Part shown: positions 1 through 8,552 of the stretch, one piece after another
Layout of the letters: every line of letters begins with the position of its first letter
Position numbering within the stretch: position 1 is the stretch's first letter
Assembly: GCA_905221095.1 (NCBI GenBank)
Contig: CAJNBV010000011.1
Location: forward strand, 1 to 64,000
Source: a bacterium
Lineage (GTDB): Bacteria > Bacillota > Bacilli > Lactobacillales > Streptococcaceae
Direction of reading: 5' to 3'
Length of the DNA: 64,000 nt
Position numbers and translations under genes: made by a program
Notes under the pieces: generated by a model
The model's database searches: none
What the model was told of the DNA's origin: nothing
What the model saw: only the letters and a program-made list of their open reading frames with translations

Positions 1-600
1 GCCAGAAAACTTTTTCCTAACGCTAAAATCGTTCTCGACCGCTTTCACATTGTCCAACATCTCAGCCGTGCTATGAGTCGTGTCCGTGTTAAAATCATGA
101 ATCAGTTCGATCGAAAATCTCATGAATACAAGGCCATCAAGCGCTACTGGAAGCTCATCCAGCAGGATAGTCGTAAACTGAGTGATAAACGTTTTTATCG
201 CCCTACTTTTCGCATGCACTTAACAAATAAAGAGATTCTAGACAAGCTTTTGAGCTATTCAGAAGACTTGAAACACCACTACAATCTCTATCAGCTCTTG
301 CTTTTTCACTTCCAAAATAAAGAGACTGACAAATTTTTCGGACTCATTGAGGACAATCTTAAGCAGGTTCATCCTCTTTTTCAGACTATCTTTAAAACCT
401 TCCTCAAGGATAAAGAAAAGATTGTCAACGCTCTTCAACTACCCTATTCTAACGCCAAATTAGAAGCGACTAATAATCTCATCAAACTTATCAAGCGAAA
501 TGCCTTTGGTTTTCGGAACTTTGAAAACTTCAAAAAACGGATTTTCATCGCTCTAAATATCAAAAAAGAAAGGACGAAATCCGTCCTTTCTCGATCTTAG
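1..600 (+). CDS. ISL3-family transposase, C-terminal part (5' end outside window)
   Basis: The reading frame is open from base 1, so the first Met (position 73) is not the true start. The visible 199 residues carry VLDRFH, which fits the second catalytic Asp of an ISL3 DDE domain, and near the end NAKLEATNNLIK, which fits the catalytic Glu block followed by the conserved GFRNFENFKKRI stretch. The stop is at 598-600, just inside the terminal repeat, as expected for this family. A small hairpin with the arms AAGGACG and CGTCCTT lies in the last codons. No frameshift is seen in the visible part. Family assignment is from motif recognition. Confidence 0.8.
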   Translation, partial: ARKLFPNAKIVLDRFHIVQHLSRAMSRVRVKIMNQFDRKSHEYKAIKRYWKLIQQDSRKLSDKRFYRPTFRMHLTNKEILDKLLSYSEDLKHHYNLYQLLLFHFQNKETDKFFGLIEDNLKQVHPLFQTIFKTFLKDKEKIVNALQLPYSNAKLEATNNLIKLIKRNAFGFRNFENFKKRIFIALNIKKERTKSVLSRS

Positions 601-605
601 CTTTT

Positions 606-634
606 CTTCAACCCACTACAGTTGACAAAGAGCC
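606..634 (+). repeat. Right terminal inverted repeat of the ISL3-type element
   Basis: The 29-base end finishes in GTTGACAAAGAGCC and begins six bases after the transposase stop. The matching left repeat is outside the window. Confidence 0.6.
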
Positions 635-701
635 GTAAAATCTATAAAGAATCCAAGTAAACACTCTATAGTAAGAAGAAAAAGTCAATCTGATTTATGA
701 T

Positions 702-749
702 AAAAGGCAACATATCAAATGTTAAAAAACGTTGATATGTTGCCTTTTT
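702..749. terminator. Bidirectional rho-independent terminator
   Basis: Perfect 17-bp arms (AAAAGGCAACATATCAA and its complement) separated by 13 bases, with a T-run on the + strand and an A-run (T on the minus strand) on the left. It separates the insertion sequence from the leftward acetyltransferase gene. Confidence 0.85.
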
Positions 750-778
750 CTTATCTTAAAAATTTTTTCCCAATCGCT

Positions 779-1336
779 TTATTTCACAAGTATCTCCTTA
801 ATCACGCGCGCAGGATTGCCAGCTAAGACAACATTGTCTCCGAAGGATTTAGTGATTACTGCCCCTGCTCCTGCAACGACATTATTTCCCAGTGTCACTC
901 CAGAAAGGACAATGACGCCACCACCAGCCCAGAAATTGTCTCCAATTGTGATAGGCTTTCCGTACTCGATACCTGAATTTCGCTCCTGTGGATCTAGTGG
1001 ATGGAGGGGAGTCAAGAACTGACAGTTGGGACCTATCATAGCATTGTCCCCGATACGAATGGGGCAGATGTCCAACATGGGCAAGTTCCAGTTAGAGTAA
1101 AAGTTTTCTCCTAGATGGATGTTGACACCGTAGTCCACCATCAAGCGCGTATTGATATAAAGATTTTTCCCGGTTGAGCCAAACCAAGTCTTGATGATTT
1201 CGGCTCCTTTCAAGGGGTCCTCTTCCTTGTTAAAGGCAGCCTGTTTTTGGCGAGAAGCTTGAGCTAAGGCTCTCAGTTCTGGGTCTGATGGACGGTAAAA
1301 CTCGCCTGCTATCATTTTCTGGTATTCGCTAGTCAT
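779..1336 (-). CDS. maa: Sugar O-acetyltransferase, maltose/galactoside acetyltransferase family
   Basis: A 185-aa protein of the LacA/Maa/NodL family, which transfers acetyl from acetyl-CoA to a sugar hydroxyl in the cytosol. The N-terminus (EYQKMIAGEFYRPSDPEL) is the typical Mac helical domain. From about residue 60 it shows left-handed beta-helix hexapeptide repeats (IGDNAMIGPN, IGDNFWAGGG, LGNNVVAGAG) and the family ending VVLAGNPARVIKEI. I chose the ATG at 1336 over the upstream Met at 1381 because AAGGAG lies about 8 bases upstream and the family starts there. The true acceptor sugar is unknown. It stands alone behind the terminator at 702-749. Confidence 0.85.
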   Translation of the reverse strand: MTSEYQKMIAGEFYRPSDPELRALAQASRQKQAAFNKEEDPLKGAEIIKTWFGSTGKNLYINTRLMVDYGVNIHLGENFYSNWNLPMLDICPIRIGDNAMIGPNCQFLTPLHPLDPQERNSGIEYGKPITIGDNFWAGGGVIVLSGVTLGNNVVAGAGAVITKSFGDNVVLAGNPARVIKEILVK

Positions 1337-1430
1337 AGTATTTTTCTCCTTATCCCCTACTATCATATCAATTTTCGACATATCTGACTAGGATAAGGAG
1401 CACTTTCCACAATTGATGCTCTGATTGTCA

Positions 1431-2204
1431 TCATATCCTGTCTAAGCGAACACGAGTCACAATTCCATCTGGGTCTGTGATTTCCAGCTGGCTAGATGTC
1501 AACCACTTGATTGGTGCATCAACATCTTGTGCTCGCTGGGCAATCGTTAACAGTTCTTCTTTATGTGCGACTTCGATGACATAATAGGCCAAACCTGGCA
1601 ATCCTTGCTTACGTGGAGCCAGACCTTTTCCTCCCCATTCATTGACTGCTAAATGATGATGGTAGTCCCCAGCTGCAATCCAACTAGCACTAGGTACACT
1701 GAACTTATCCTCTAGCCCTAACACCTTTTGATAAAACTGGCTGGACTTTCGACTATCCTTGACGGACAGGTGGATATGCCCCATTCTCGTACCTTCTGCT
1801 AGGATAAAAGGCTCTACTCTTTCCCCCAACTCATAGATATCCTGCGCCGCAAGAACCTCAGTCACCCCGATAATGCGTCCATCTTCTCGAATATCCCATG
1901 TAGAAACCGGCTTGTCTCGATAGAGTTCAATACCATTTCCCTCTAAATCCGCCAAAGCCTTTCGTGTCGACAAGAGAATAGCCAGATGGTAAAGACCATA
2001 ATGTTCCCTTACTTCACCGCTCTCTTGTGCTTGAATCAAGTGTACCAAGGCTTTTCCACCAAGTCCCAGAATAGCATCTGTATCATTTTGAGATAAGATT
2101 TCTAAACCAATAATCTGCTGATAAAAGGCTGTTTGACTGGCCAAATCCTTCACATTTAAAACTGCCTCTGCTAAATAAATGTGGCTCTTGTATTCATAGG
2201 TCAT
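1431..2204 (-). CDS. VOC/glyoxalase-fold dioxygenase-like protein (CatE-like)
   Basis: A 257-aa protein with two tandem vicinal-oxygen-chelate halves (about residues 1-125 and 140-255). Metal-ligand candidates are the His of HIYLAEAVLNVKD and the His of MGHIHLSVKD at the start of each half, plus acidic residues late in each half (EITDPDG). This arrangement is typical of extradiol dioxygenase-like proteins such as B. subtilis CatE, but low-GC Gram-positive members are mostly uncharacterised. The ATG at 2204 has GAGGAAA 7 bases upstream; the longer frame to 2246 adds 14 residues without family support. It is convergent with nothing and follows the CAP choline-binding gene after a terminator. 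Confidence 0.75.
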   Translation of the reverse strand: MTYEYKSHIYLAEAVLNVKDLASQTAFYQQIIGLEILSQNDTDAILGLGGKALVHLIQAQESGEVREHYGLYHLAILLSTRKALADLEGNGIELYRDKPVSTWDIREDGRIIGVTEVLAAQDIYELGERVEPFILAEGTRMGHIHLSVKDSRKSSQFYQKVLGLEDKFSVPSASWIAAGDYHHHLAVNEWGGKGLAPRKQGLPGLAYYVIEVAHKEELLTIAQRAQDVDAPIKWLTSSQLEITDPDGIVTRVRLDRI

Positions 2205-2301
2205 AAATATTTCCTCTTTTGTTGTAACCTCAATCATTACAACCATTATATAACTTCCATCAAGAAAGTCAAGTCAGACAACTTGAGGCCTCTATTCTAA
2301 C

Positions 2302-2334
2302 AAAAAGAGGCCAATGTTCGCCATCAACCTCTTT
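2302..2334 (-). terminator. Terminator after the CAP-domain choline-binding gene
   Basis: AAAGAGG and CCTCTTT arms enclose a 17-base loop, followed by TTTTTG on the minus strand. Confidence 0.7.
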
Positions 2335-2397
2335 CTTATCGTTCATTCTTTTTGCTAAGTAAGATGAATACTTTACCTATGGCCTGACATTTTCAGC

Positions 2398-3585
2398 CTA
2401 GTTTACCCATTCACCATTACCATTTACACGGTAACCATCTGGTGTTGTTGTGCTCACAGCCAAAGCTCCTGAACCATATGCATAGTACCAGTGTGGTCCG
2501 ACTTTAAACCAACCTGTCTTCATGATACCTGCTTCGTCAAGGTAATACCAAGTGCCATTTTCCTTGTACCAGCCTGTCTTCATAGCTCCTGAGCCATCGA
2601 AGTAGAACCATCTGCTACCATCTGTTCCCCAGCCTGTAAACATAGCACCTGAATTGCTCAAGTAATACCAGCTACCAGAAACTTTTACAAATCCAGTCTG
2701 CATGATACCTAAGTCATTCAAATAGTACCATTTACCATCTGTTTTCACCCAGCCTGTCTTCACATCACCAGACTCATAAAAATACCATTTGCCATTAGAT
2801 TCCACCCAACCAGACTGATCAGACGTAGACGCTCTAAAATCTTTCAGTGGTTTTTCTACAACCGTAGCTTTAGTTTTAACTGTTGAAAGGTTTGAGGCAG
2901 TCACTTCTGTATACTGAACAGCAGAACCATATCCACCAGCCAATTCCTCTGAAGAAGCATCATCACCTAGAGTTTGAGCAATTGTAATAGCTTTGTATTG
3001 ATTGTTAGGATTTTTAAAAGCTGCCATCCCCATGTGTGTAAATTTAGGATTAATTAGAGACTCATAGTGACCTGATTTCCCGTTGTCTGAACCACTATTT
3101 TTTTTCTTCACATAATCTGCTTTTTCAGAACGCCATTGTTCAATTGCTTTTAGAAAACCATCGTAATTCCATGCCAAATTTTCTCCCATCATGCTGTTAG
3201 AAGTTGGAAAGGCGCTCCAAATTTCTTTATTAGAAAGACGCTCATGTTTCATAGTTACAGATGCTTCTGTAGCTCTAACAAAAGCTGCCTTTTCTAGGTC
3301 AGTTGACCATTTGATAGGGACATACTTATCCACCAAACCTTCGTCCGCTGCTTCTTTACGAATAGCATTAATGGCATCCAAAATAGATTGTTGATGAGGA
3401 GCCACAAATTCTCCTTTGATCCCAACCAAAACATTGCCACTAGAAGGTTTTAGCACCTCTGAGGTCAATACATTACCATCAGTAGATTGCGTTGCCACCA
3501 ATCTGTCATTGGCAAAAACATCATTTGTCAAAACTGCTCCAGCCAAGGTCAAAGCCAAGGCACTAGCAAATACAATTTTCTTCAT
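2398..3585 (-). CDS. Choline-binding surface protein with a CAP (SCP/PR-1) domain
   Basis: A 395-aa secreted protein. Residues 1-26 form a signal peptide ending near VFAND. Residues about 65-210 are a CAP domain: H114 (TMKHERL), E135 (MGENLAWN) and H173 (SGHYESLINPKFTHMG) match the conserved cavity residues of the CAP superfamily. Residues about 253-385 are six choline-binding repeats (WVKTDGKWYYLNDLG type), followed by the tail GYRVNGNGEWVN, which would anchor the protein to teichoic-acid phosphocholine. The start has AAGGAG about 7 bases upstream. CAP domains on choline-binding scaffolds are uncommon. Its activity is unknown; host interaction or wall-associated binding is inference. Confidence 0.85.
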   Translation of the reverse strand: MKKIVFASALALTLAGAVLTNDVFANDRLVATQSTDGNVLTSEVLKPSSGNVLVGIKGEFVAPHQQSILDAINAIRKEAADEGLVDKYVPIKWSTDLEKAAFVRATEASVTMKHERLSNKEIWSAFPTSNSMMGENLAWNYDGFLKAIEQWRSEKADYVKKKNSGSDNGKSGHYESLINPKFTHMGMAAFKNPNNQYKAITIAQTLGDDASSEELAGGYGSAVQYTEVTASNLSTVKTKATVVEKPLKDFRASTSDQSGWVESNGKWYFYESGDVKTGWVKTDGKWYYLNDLGIMQTGFVKVSGSWYYLSNSGAMFTGWGTDGSRWFYFDGSGAMKTGWYKENGTWYYLDEAGIMKTGWFKVGPHWYYAYGSGALAVSTTTPDGYRVNGNGEWVN

Positions 3586-3728
3586 TGTTTACTCCTTATA
3601 TCTTTTGAATCGTATCTTGATAAATACTTCTCAACATCTAATTATATCATATTTTCCTATTTTGTGCCTGTTTCTACTAGTGTTATAAGGCAAATGCTAT
3701 TCACACCGCAAAGCAGAAACTCCATTCT

Positions 3729-4766
3729 TTATTTTACAACAAGCTCGTAGCGAGTTTTGCTAGTGAAAGTTTGACCGGCTTTAAGAATGACTTGGTCTTT
3801 GAGGTCACTGTGAATGGCATCTGGTAAAGCTTGCGCTTCAAGGGCAATCCCATTGTGCTGTACCATTGGCTGACCTCCTATGATGACACTCTCATCCACA
3901 AAGTTTGCTGTGTAGACAACAAAACAAGGAGCCTCTGTCTTGAAAAGCAAGAAGCGACCTGAGTTTTGGTCATAAAGGAAACCAGCATTGTCATGGCCTG
4001 TAGGAAGTGCAAATGGATGATCCAAACCAGATACCAGTTGGATTTGCTCATCTTCTTCTGCAAAGATGTCCTTCAACAAGGCTCCATTGTAGATGTGTTT
4101 GACTACATCGCGATTGGCATCTGGAGTTTTGGCCGGAACACCGTCTGGAGCGATTGGGTAAATCCCCTCTGTGTTTAATTGGAAGACATGGCGGTCAACT
4201 GTCTGCGTGAAATCCCCAGACAAGTTGAAATAGCTGTGGTTGGTTGGGTTGACCAAGGTATCTTGATCAGTTGTTACCTTGTAGCTGATTTCGTAAGCAC
4301 CAGTTTCTTCCAAGTTGTAGCTAATCCAAATCTGGAGATTACCAGGAAATCCTCCTGTGCCATCTGTACGCTCTGTGTAGAGGGTCAAGCCATGGTCACT
4401 CACTTCAACTAGTTCAAACAAGCTCGAATCCCAACCTGTTGAGCCACTGTGGTTGCAGTTGCTAGCATTGTTGACTTCAAGGGCATAGGTCTGGCCATTG
4501 AGCTCAAAGGTCGCACCTGCAATACGGCCTGCCACAGGACCTACACTAGCTCCATGCTTAGGACTATTGCCTACATAGCTATTAAAATCATCAAATCCCA
4601 AGATAACGTTGGCAAAATTTCCATCCTTGTCAGGGGTGACATAACGCAAGATGGTCGCACCATAAGTCATGACCTCAAGCTGGTAACCACCGTCCGTCTC
4701 AAAGCGATAGGCCAAGACATCCTTGCCCTCAACATTTCCAAATACACGCTCTGTGTATGCTTTCAT
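3729..4766 (-). CDS. galM: Aldose 1-epimerase (mutarotase)
   Basis: A 345-aa cytosolic enzyme that interconverts alpha and beta anomers of galactose and glucose ahead of the Leloir or tagatose routes. Family motifs are visible: NCNHSGSTGW (His about 106), NPTNHSYFNLSG (His about 177), the Asp in GLDHPFAL, and the catalytic Glu in IALEAQALPDA near residue 310. Length is normal. The ATG at 4766 is preceded by AAAGGAG. It lies last in the leftward bgaC-PTS-agaS-galM block, separated from agaS by a BOX element, and fits processing of beta-galactoside-derived sugar. Confidence 0.93.
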   Translation of the reverse strand: MKAYTERVFGNVEGKDVLAYRFETDGGYQLEVMTYGATILRYVTPDKDGNFANVILGFDDFNSYVGNSPKHGASVGPVAGRIAGATFELNGQTYALEVNNASNCNHSGSTGWDSSLFELVEVSDHGLTLYTERTDGTGGFPGNLQIWISYNLEETGAYEISYKVTTDQDTLVNPTNHSYFNLSGDFTQTVDRHVFQLNTEGIYPIAPDGVPAKTPDANRDVVKHIYNGALLKDIFAEEDEQIQLVSGLDHPFALPTGHDNAGFLYDQNSGRFLLFKTEAPCFVVYTANFVDESVIIGGQPMVQHNGIALEAQALPDAIHSDLKDQVILKAGQTFTSKTRYELVVK

Positions 4767-4846
4767 TCTATTCTCCTTTTACTATTTCTCTCAAGCAAAC
4801 AAACCATAGAAAGCCTACTAACAATCTATGGTTTATCTGATAATTT

Positions 4847-4951
4847 ATACTCTTCGAAAATCAAATTCAAACCACGTCAGCTTCGCCTTGCCGTACTCAA
4901 GTACAGCCTGCGGCTAGCTTCCTAGTTTGCTCTTTGATTTTCATTGAGTAT
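4847..4951. repeat. BOX element, boxA-boxC form
   Basis: A 105-bp element with ends ATACTCTTCGAAAATC and GATTTTCATTGAGTAT. It contains the boxA core complementary to the BOX-PCR sequence (ACGTCAGCTTCGCCTTGCCG) joined directly to boxC (GCCTGCGGCTAGCTTCCTAG). There is no boxB. It lies between agaS and galM. Confidence 0.9.
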
Positions 4952-4987
4952 TACAAATTCTCTTGTCAAGAATTCATAAACACTGTC

Positions 4988-6154
4988 TTACTTTTGGTAT
5001 TCGTGGATGATAACACCTTGTACCACACGGTTTACTGTACCTGTAGGAGACGGTGTATCTGGTTTATTTTCTACCTTGAGTGAAGTCAAGAGGGCAAAGA
5101 GTTGAGCATAAACGATATATGGGAAGACACGGTAAATATCATTCAAGACACCGCCACAACCAAGGGTTACTTCTTTGACATTTTCAAGACCAAAGGCTTG
5201 ATCACTCAAAAGCACAACACGACGAGCAATCTGATCACCAGCAACTTCACGAACCAAGTCCAAGTCATACTTGCGAGTGTAATCTGTCGTAGTACCAAAG
5301 ACCAAAACAACTGTATCTTCGTTGATAAGAGATTTTGGACCATGACGGAAGCCAACTGGACTTTCATACATAGTCGCCACTTGACCAGCTGTTAACTCCA
5401 AAATCTTGAGCTGAGCTTCATGAGCAAGCCCAAAGAAAGGACCAGCACCTAGATAGATGACACGGTTAAAGTCTAAATCAACAAGCTCTTTGACATCTTC
5501 TACATTGTCTAGAACTTTACGTGCAAGACTAGACACAACCTCAAAACGTTCAGCTTTCACAGCAAATTCTGCAGGGTCAAAGACCAAGAGAGCTGTCAAC
5601 ATCATTGACGTAAAGCTAGAAGTCATGGCAAAGCCAGCATCATTAGAAGCAGCTGGTTGCAAGAGCAAGAGATTGCGGTCATCGCCATGGGCTTGAAGAG
5701 CCAATTTACCATCCGCTGCACAAGTAATCGTCACTTGGTAAAGCTCATCCACCAAGGCTTTAGCCAAATCAACAGTCGCCACACTTTCAGGCGAGTTCCC
5801 ACTACGAGCAAAAGACACAAGGACAGTTGCCACATCTTTTTTCAAATAAGTTTCTGGATTGGCAACGATATCTGTTGTCGCAATAGCATTGAAATTCCAT
5901 TTGCGTTCGTCATAGACTTCCTTAAAGTAAGGTACCAAGGTATCTCCCACATAAGCAGAAGTCCCCGCACCTGTCAAGATAACCTTGATATAGTCATGTT
6001 TATCCGCAATCTCTTGCAGGAAGGCCGCAATTTCTTCACGTTTTGCTTGATAAGATTCAAAAGCTTCTTTCCATACATCAGGTTGTTGGTAGATTTCACG
6101 CGTAGTGATTTCTGCACCCAATTCGAGCAAGTCTTCTTTTGTATAATGTAGCAT
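4988..6154 (-). CDS. agaS: AgaS-family sugar isomerase (SIS domains)
   Basis: A 388-aa protein with two SIS (sugar isomerase) domains: the first around TGAGTSAYVGD, FARSGNSPESVATVD and SNDAGFAMTSSFT, the second from about residue 220 with YLGAGPFFGLAHEAQLK and ESPVGFRHGPKS. AgaS proteins act as galactosamine-6-phosphate deaminase/isomerase or related tagatose-6-phosphate ketose/aldose isomerases. It probably processes the sugar phosphate delivered by the adjacent PTS. The start has AGAGGAA 7 bases upstream. It is separated from the IIA gene by a BOX element but otherwise co-directional with it. Confidence 0.88.
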   Translation of the reverse strand: MLHYTKEDLLELGAEITTREIYQQPDVWKEAFESYQAKREEIAAFLQEIADKHDYIKVILTGAGTSAYVGDTLVPYFKEVYDERKWNFNAIATTDIVANPETYLKKDVATVLVSFARSGNSPESVATVDLAKALVDELYQVTITCAADGKLALQAHGDDRNLLLLQPAASNDAGFAMTSSFTSMMLTALLVFDPAEFAVKAERFEVVSSLARKVLDNVEDVKELVDLDFNRVIYLGAGPFFGLAHEAQLKILELTAGQVATMYESPVGFRHGPKSLINEDTVVLVFGTTTDYTRKYDLDLVREVAGDQIARRVVLLSDQAFGLENVKEVTLGCGGVLNDIYRVFPYIVYAQLFALLTSLKVENKPDTPSPTGTVNRVVQGVIIHEYQK

Positions 6155-6255
6155 TGAGTTCCTCTTTTTCTATTAAATATGGGAATGGGAGTAAGCCCCA
6201 TTCCCATGTATATTCTATATAAGATGCTCTAACGATTTTCACGTTATCACATCGT

Positions 6256-6405
6256 ATACTCAATGAAAATCAAAGAGCAAACTAGGAAACTAGCCGCAGG
6301 CTGCTCAAAGCACTGCTTTGAGGTTGCAGATAGAACTGACGAAGTCAGTAACATCTATACGGCAAGGCGACACTAGCATGGTTTAAAGAGATTTTCAAAG
6401 AGTAT
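6256..6405. repeat. BOX element, A-B-C form
   Basis: A 150-bp element running from ATACTCAATG to CAAAGAGTAT. It contains boxC, one boxB (CTGACGAAGTCAG hairpin) and boxA (ACGGCAAGGCGACACTAGCA, a diverged core). Its last base is part of the stop codon of the IIA gene. Confidence 0.9.
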
Positions 6406-6809
6406 TATTCATCTTCGTCATCATCGAAGCCCGCTAACAGGTCATTGACTTTCACAATGCTTTCTGCAGCACGGTTCTTGTAGTCCGCATCTGCACCTGT
6501 CAGGCTCGCATTGATAAATTCAATCACCATTGGAAGATTCATCCCTGCGTAAAGTTCGATGTCACGACCTTCCATAATCAAACGGCTTACCGCGTTACAT
6601 GGTGTTCCACCGAGAAGATCCGCAAAGACTAGGAAATCATCCAATCCTTCAATAGCAGCTTCAAATTTTGCAGTAAATTCTTCTGGGCCATCTTCTGGAA
6701 GAAGAGCTACTGTGTAAATGTTGTCTTGTGGACCCATAATCATTTCAGTGCTACCTTTAAGTTCTTCACAGAAGCGACCATGACTCACCAAAATTAATGA
6801 TTTAGCCAT
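6405..6809 (-). CDS. PTS mannose-family EIIA component
   Basis: A 134-aa cytosolic phosphocarrier. H10 in LILVSHGRF is the phosphorylation site of the mannose/fructose/sorbose class. The core FADLLGGTPCNAVSRL and the NLPMVIEF motif are present, and the C-terminus is acidic (DDDEDE). It takes phosphate from HPr and passes it to the IIB protein. It starts 3 bases after the IID stop, so is translationally coupled, and its stop codon abuts a BOX element. Confidence 0.9.
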   Translation of the reverse strand: MAKSLILVSHGRFCEELKGSTEMIMGPQDNIYTVALLPEDGPEEFTAKFEAAIEGLDDFLVFADLLGGTPCNAVSRLIMEGRDIELYAGMNLPMVIEFINASLTGADADYKNRAAESIVKVNDLLAGFDDDEDE

Positions 6810-6812
6810 AAA

Positions 6813-7634
6813 TTATGCGCCCATTCCAAGTACAAATTTACCAAAGGCAGAAAGAGCCAAAGCAAGTACGATAATAATACCGATAGCTTTAGTAGAGTTC
6901 ATACCTTTCTTACCAAGCAACCAGAAGATAAAGGCAGTAAAGATTGCTGGAAGCAAGCGTGGGAAGATTTGGTTCAAGATGTCTTGGAAGTCAATCATCT
7001 TCTCACCGATTGCCCATTTGTAAGAAATTTCAAAGTTGATCATTGTTGCTACAAGAGCACCCATCATGAAGACACCAAGTACAGATGCAGCGTCAATCAA
7101 AGCTGTCAAGGTACTTTGCATGTTGTTGATAAGGTTAACCCCTTCTTTGTAGGCAAATTCCAACTGTTTCCAACGGAAGATATCATACGCTACTGCAACT
7201 GCAATCCAAAGGAAGATACCCCAAGGTTGACCACCGATAGCCATAGTTGCTGCGATAGATCCCATGATAGCAGGTACAAGTGAACCAAAGATTGTATCTC
7301 CAAGAGGAGCAAATGGTCCCATCAAACCTGTCTTGATACCGTTAACGGCATCTTTTGAACCTACACCATCTTTTTCTTCCATGGCAAGGTCAAAACCAGC
7401 GATAATGGTGTGGAAGAATGGTGAAGTATTGAAGAATTGAGTATGAACTTTCATCATTTCTTTCAATTCAGGAGTTCCATCTCCATACATTTTACGCAAT
7501 TGAGGCAAGATCATGTACAGGTAACCAGAAGCTTGCATACGTTCGTAGTTCCAACCTAATTGGAAAGTAAACAAGCTACGTTTGTTGATTTGATTAAAAT
7601 CTTCTTTTGTAAGTTTGTAATTAGAATTCGTCAT
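6813..7634 (-). CDS. PTS mannose-family EIID component
   Basis: A 273-aa membrane subunit (PTS EIID family). The N-terminus LTKEDFNQINKRSLFTFQLGWNYERMQ and the GPFAPLGDTIFGSLVPA segment are typical, and the C-terminal third holds transmembrane helices. I chose ATG 7634, which overlaps the end of the IIC gene by 14 bases; the longer reading starts at a GTG (7649). With IIC it forms the translocation channel for a galactosamine- or galactoside-type sugar. Confidence 0.9.
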   Translation of the reverse strand: MTNSNYKLTKEDFNQINKRSLFTFQLGWNYERMQASGYLYMILPQLRKMYGDGTPELKEMMKVHTQFFNTSPFFHTIIAGFDLAMEEKDGVGSKDAVNGIKTGLMGPFAPLGDTIFGSLVPAIMGSIAATMAIGGQPWGIFLWIAVAVAYDIFRWKQLEFAYKEGVNLINNMQSTLTALIDAASVLGVFMMGALVATMINFEISYKWAIGEKMIDFQDILNQIFPRLLPAIFTAFIFWLLGKKGMNSTKAIGIIIVLALALSAFGKFVLGMGA

Positions 7635-8526
7635 CTTCGATTTCCCCACTTTCTGATGGTGTAGAAGGTGCTGCTACAGCTACTTTTTGGCTATTTTTGA
7701 AGTGAAGCACTGCAAGGAAGATACCTACGATAGAGATACCAATCATAGACAAACCTTTGAAGTTGTTCACGAAACCAATTTTTTCAGCAATATCTTTAGG
7801 TAGAGTACCGATAACACCTGCAACAGCGCCACCAAGACCTGTTACATATGAGTAAAGAACAGTCAACATAGCTGTCAAACCAAATCCCATTGCAAGGTAG
7901 TGAAGGTTACGTTTAACTGGAAGGTAACGAAGCAAGATTGCAAATCCAAGACCTGGAAGCATACGTCCTGCGAGTGTCAAACCATCTGCAACCCATTGGT
8001 ATTTTGTAACGAAATCTACTACGTGTTGTACAAATTCACCACCAAAAGCAAGCGCAAAGAAGACTGGAAGGGCACGAGATAGAGCCCAAGGAATTGCACC
8101 AAGCAAGTAGTTGCGTTCAATACCTTTATAGTCAAAGCGTTCGATTGCAGCATCCACACGGTGAGCAAAGAAAGTAGTTGTCATACGTCCAAGAACGTCG
8201 AAGTATGTCAAGAGAGTTGCTACTGGCACAGCGATTGTTGTAATCGCAAGTGCTGTATCGATACCTTGTGAAACAGAGAAGGCTGTCGCAAGAACCGCAC
8301 CAGAAGTTGCGTCGATACGAGAAGCACCACCGAAGGTACCAACCCCAAGAACGAATAGCTGCAAGTTACCACCGATAAGCAGACCAGTAGTCACATCTCC
8401 CATAATTAAACCAGTAATGAAACCAGCAAATACAGGGGAACCTGCAGATGAAACGATTGTCAACTCATCACAAATTTGATAAGCTGAGTACAAAGTGAGA
8501 AGTAAAATTTGCCACCATTGTATCAT
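7621..8526 (-). CDS. PTS mannose-family EIIC component
   Basis: A 301-aa polytopic permease of the mannose/sorbose IIC family, with recognisable GFITGLIMGDVTTGLLIGGNLQLF and GVGTFGGASRIDATSGAVLATAF segments near the N-terminus. The C-terminus is a charged tail (SGEIEDDEF). It lies between IIB and IID. The ATG at 8526 is preceded by AGGAGGT. In pneumococcus the equivalent operon accompanies bgaC. Confidence 0.9.
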   Translation of the reverse strand: MIQWWQILLLTLYSAYQICDELTIVSSAGSPVFAGFITGLIMGDVTTGLLIGGNLQLFVLGVGTFGGASRIDATSGAVLATAFSVSQGIDTALAITTIAVPVATLLTYFDVLGRMTTTFFAHRVDAAIERFDYKGIERNYLLGAIPWALSRALPVFFALAFGGEFVQHVVDFVTKYQWVADGLTLAGRMLPGLGFAILLRYLPVKRNLHYLAMGFGLTAMLTVLYSYVTGLGGAVAGVIGTLPKDIAEKIGFVNNFKGLSMIGISIVGIFLAVLHFKNSQKVAVAAPSTPSESGEIEDDEF

Positions 8527-8552
8527 AACAATGACCTCCTAAAAATTTTTTC

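Larger units (their letters stand above)
1..634 (+). mobile_element. Right end of an ISL3-family insertion sequence
   Basis: The element runs in from the left edge and contains the C-terminal part of a DDE transposase. It ends in an inverted-repeat-like terminus at 606-634 (CTTCAACCCACTACAGTTG, then ACAAAGAGCC), which resembles the ends of IS1167/IS1193-type elements as I remember them. The left end and target duplication are outside the window, so whether the element is intact cannot be judged. Confidence 0.75.

Noticed and set aside
732..1022. Rightward 96-codon ORF antisense to the acetyltransferase gene.
   Set aside because: It lies over a clear conserved gene on the other strand, has no ribosome site and starts inside a terminator.
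4847..4951. Treating the short elements at 4847 and 28086 as RUP repeats.
   Set aside because: They contain the boxA core and boxC joined directly and share both ends with the longer A-B-C elements, so they are BOX forms.
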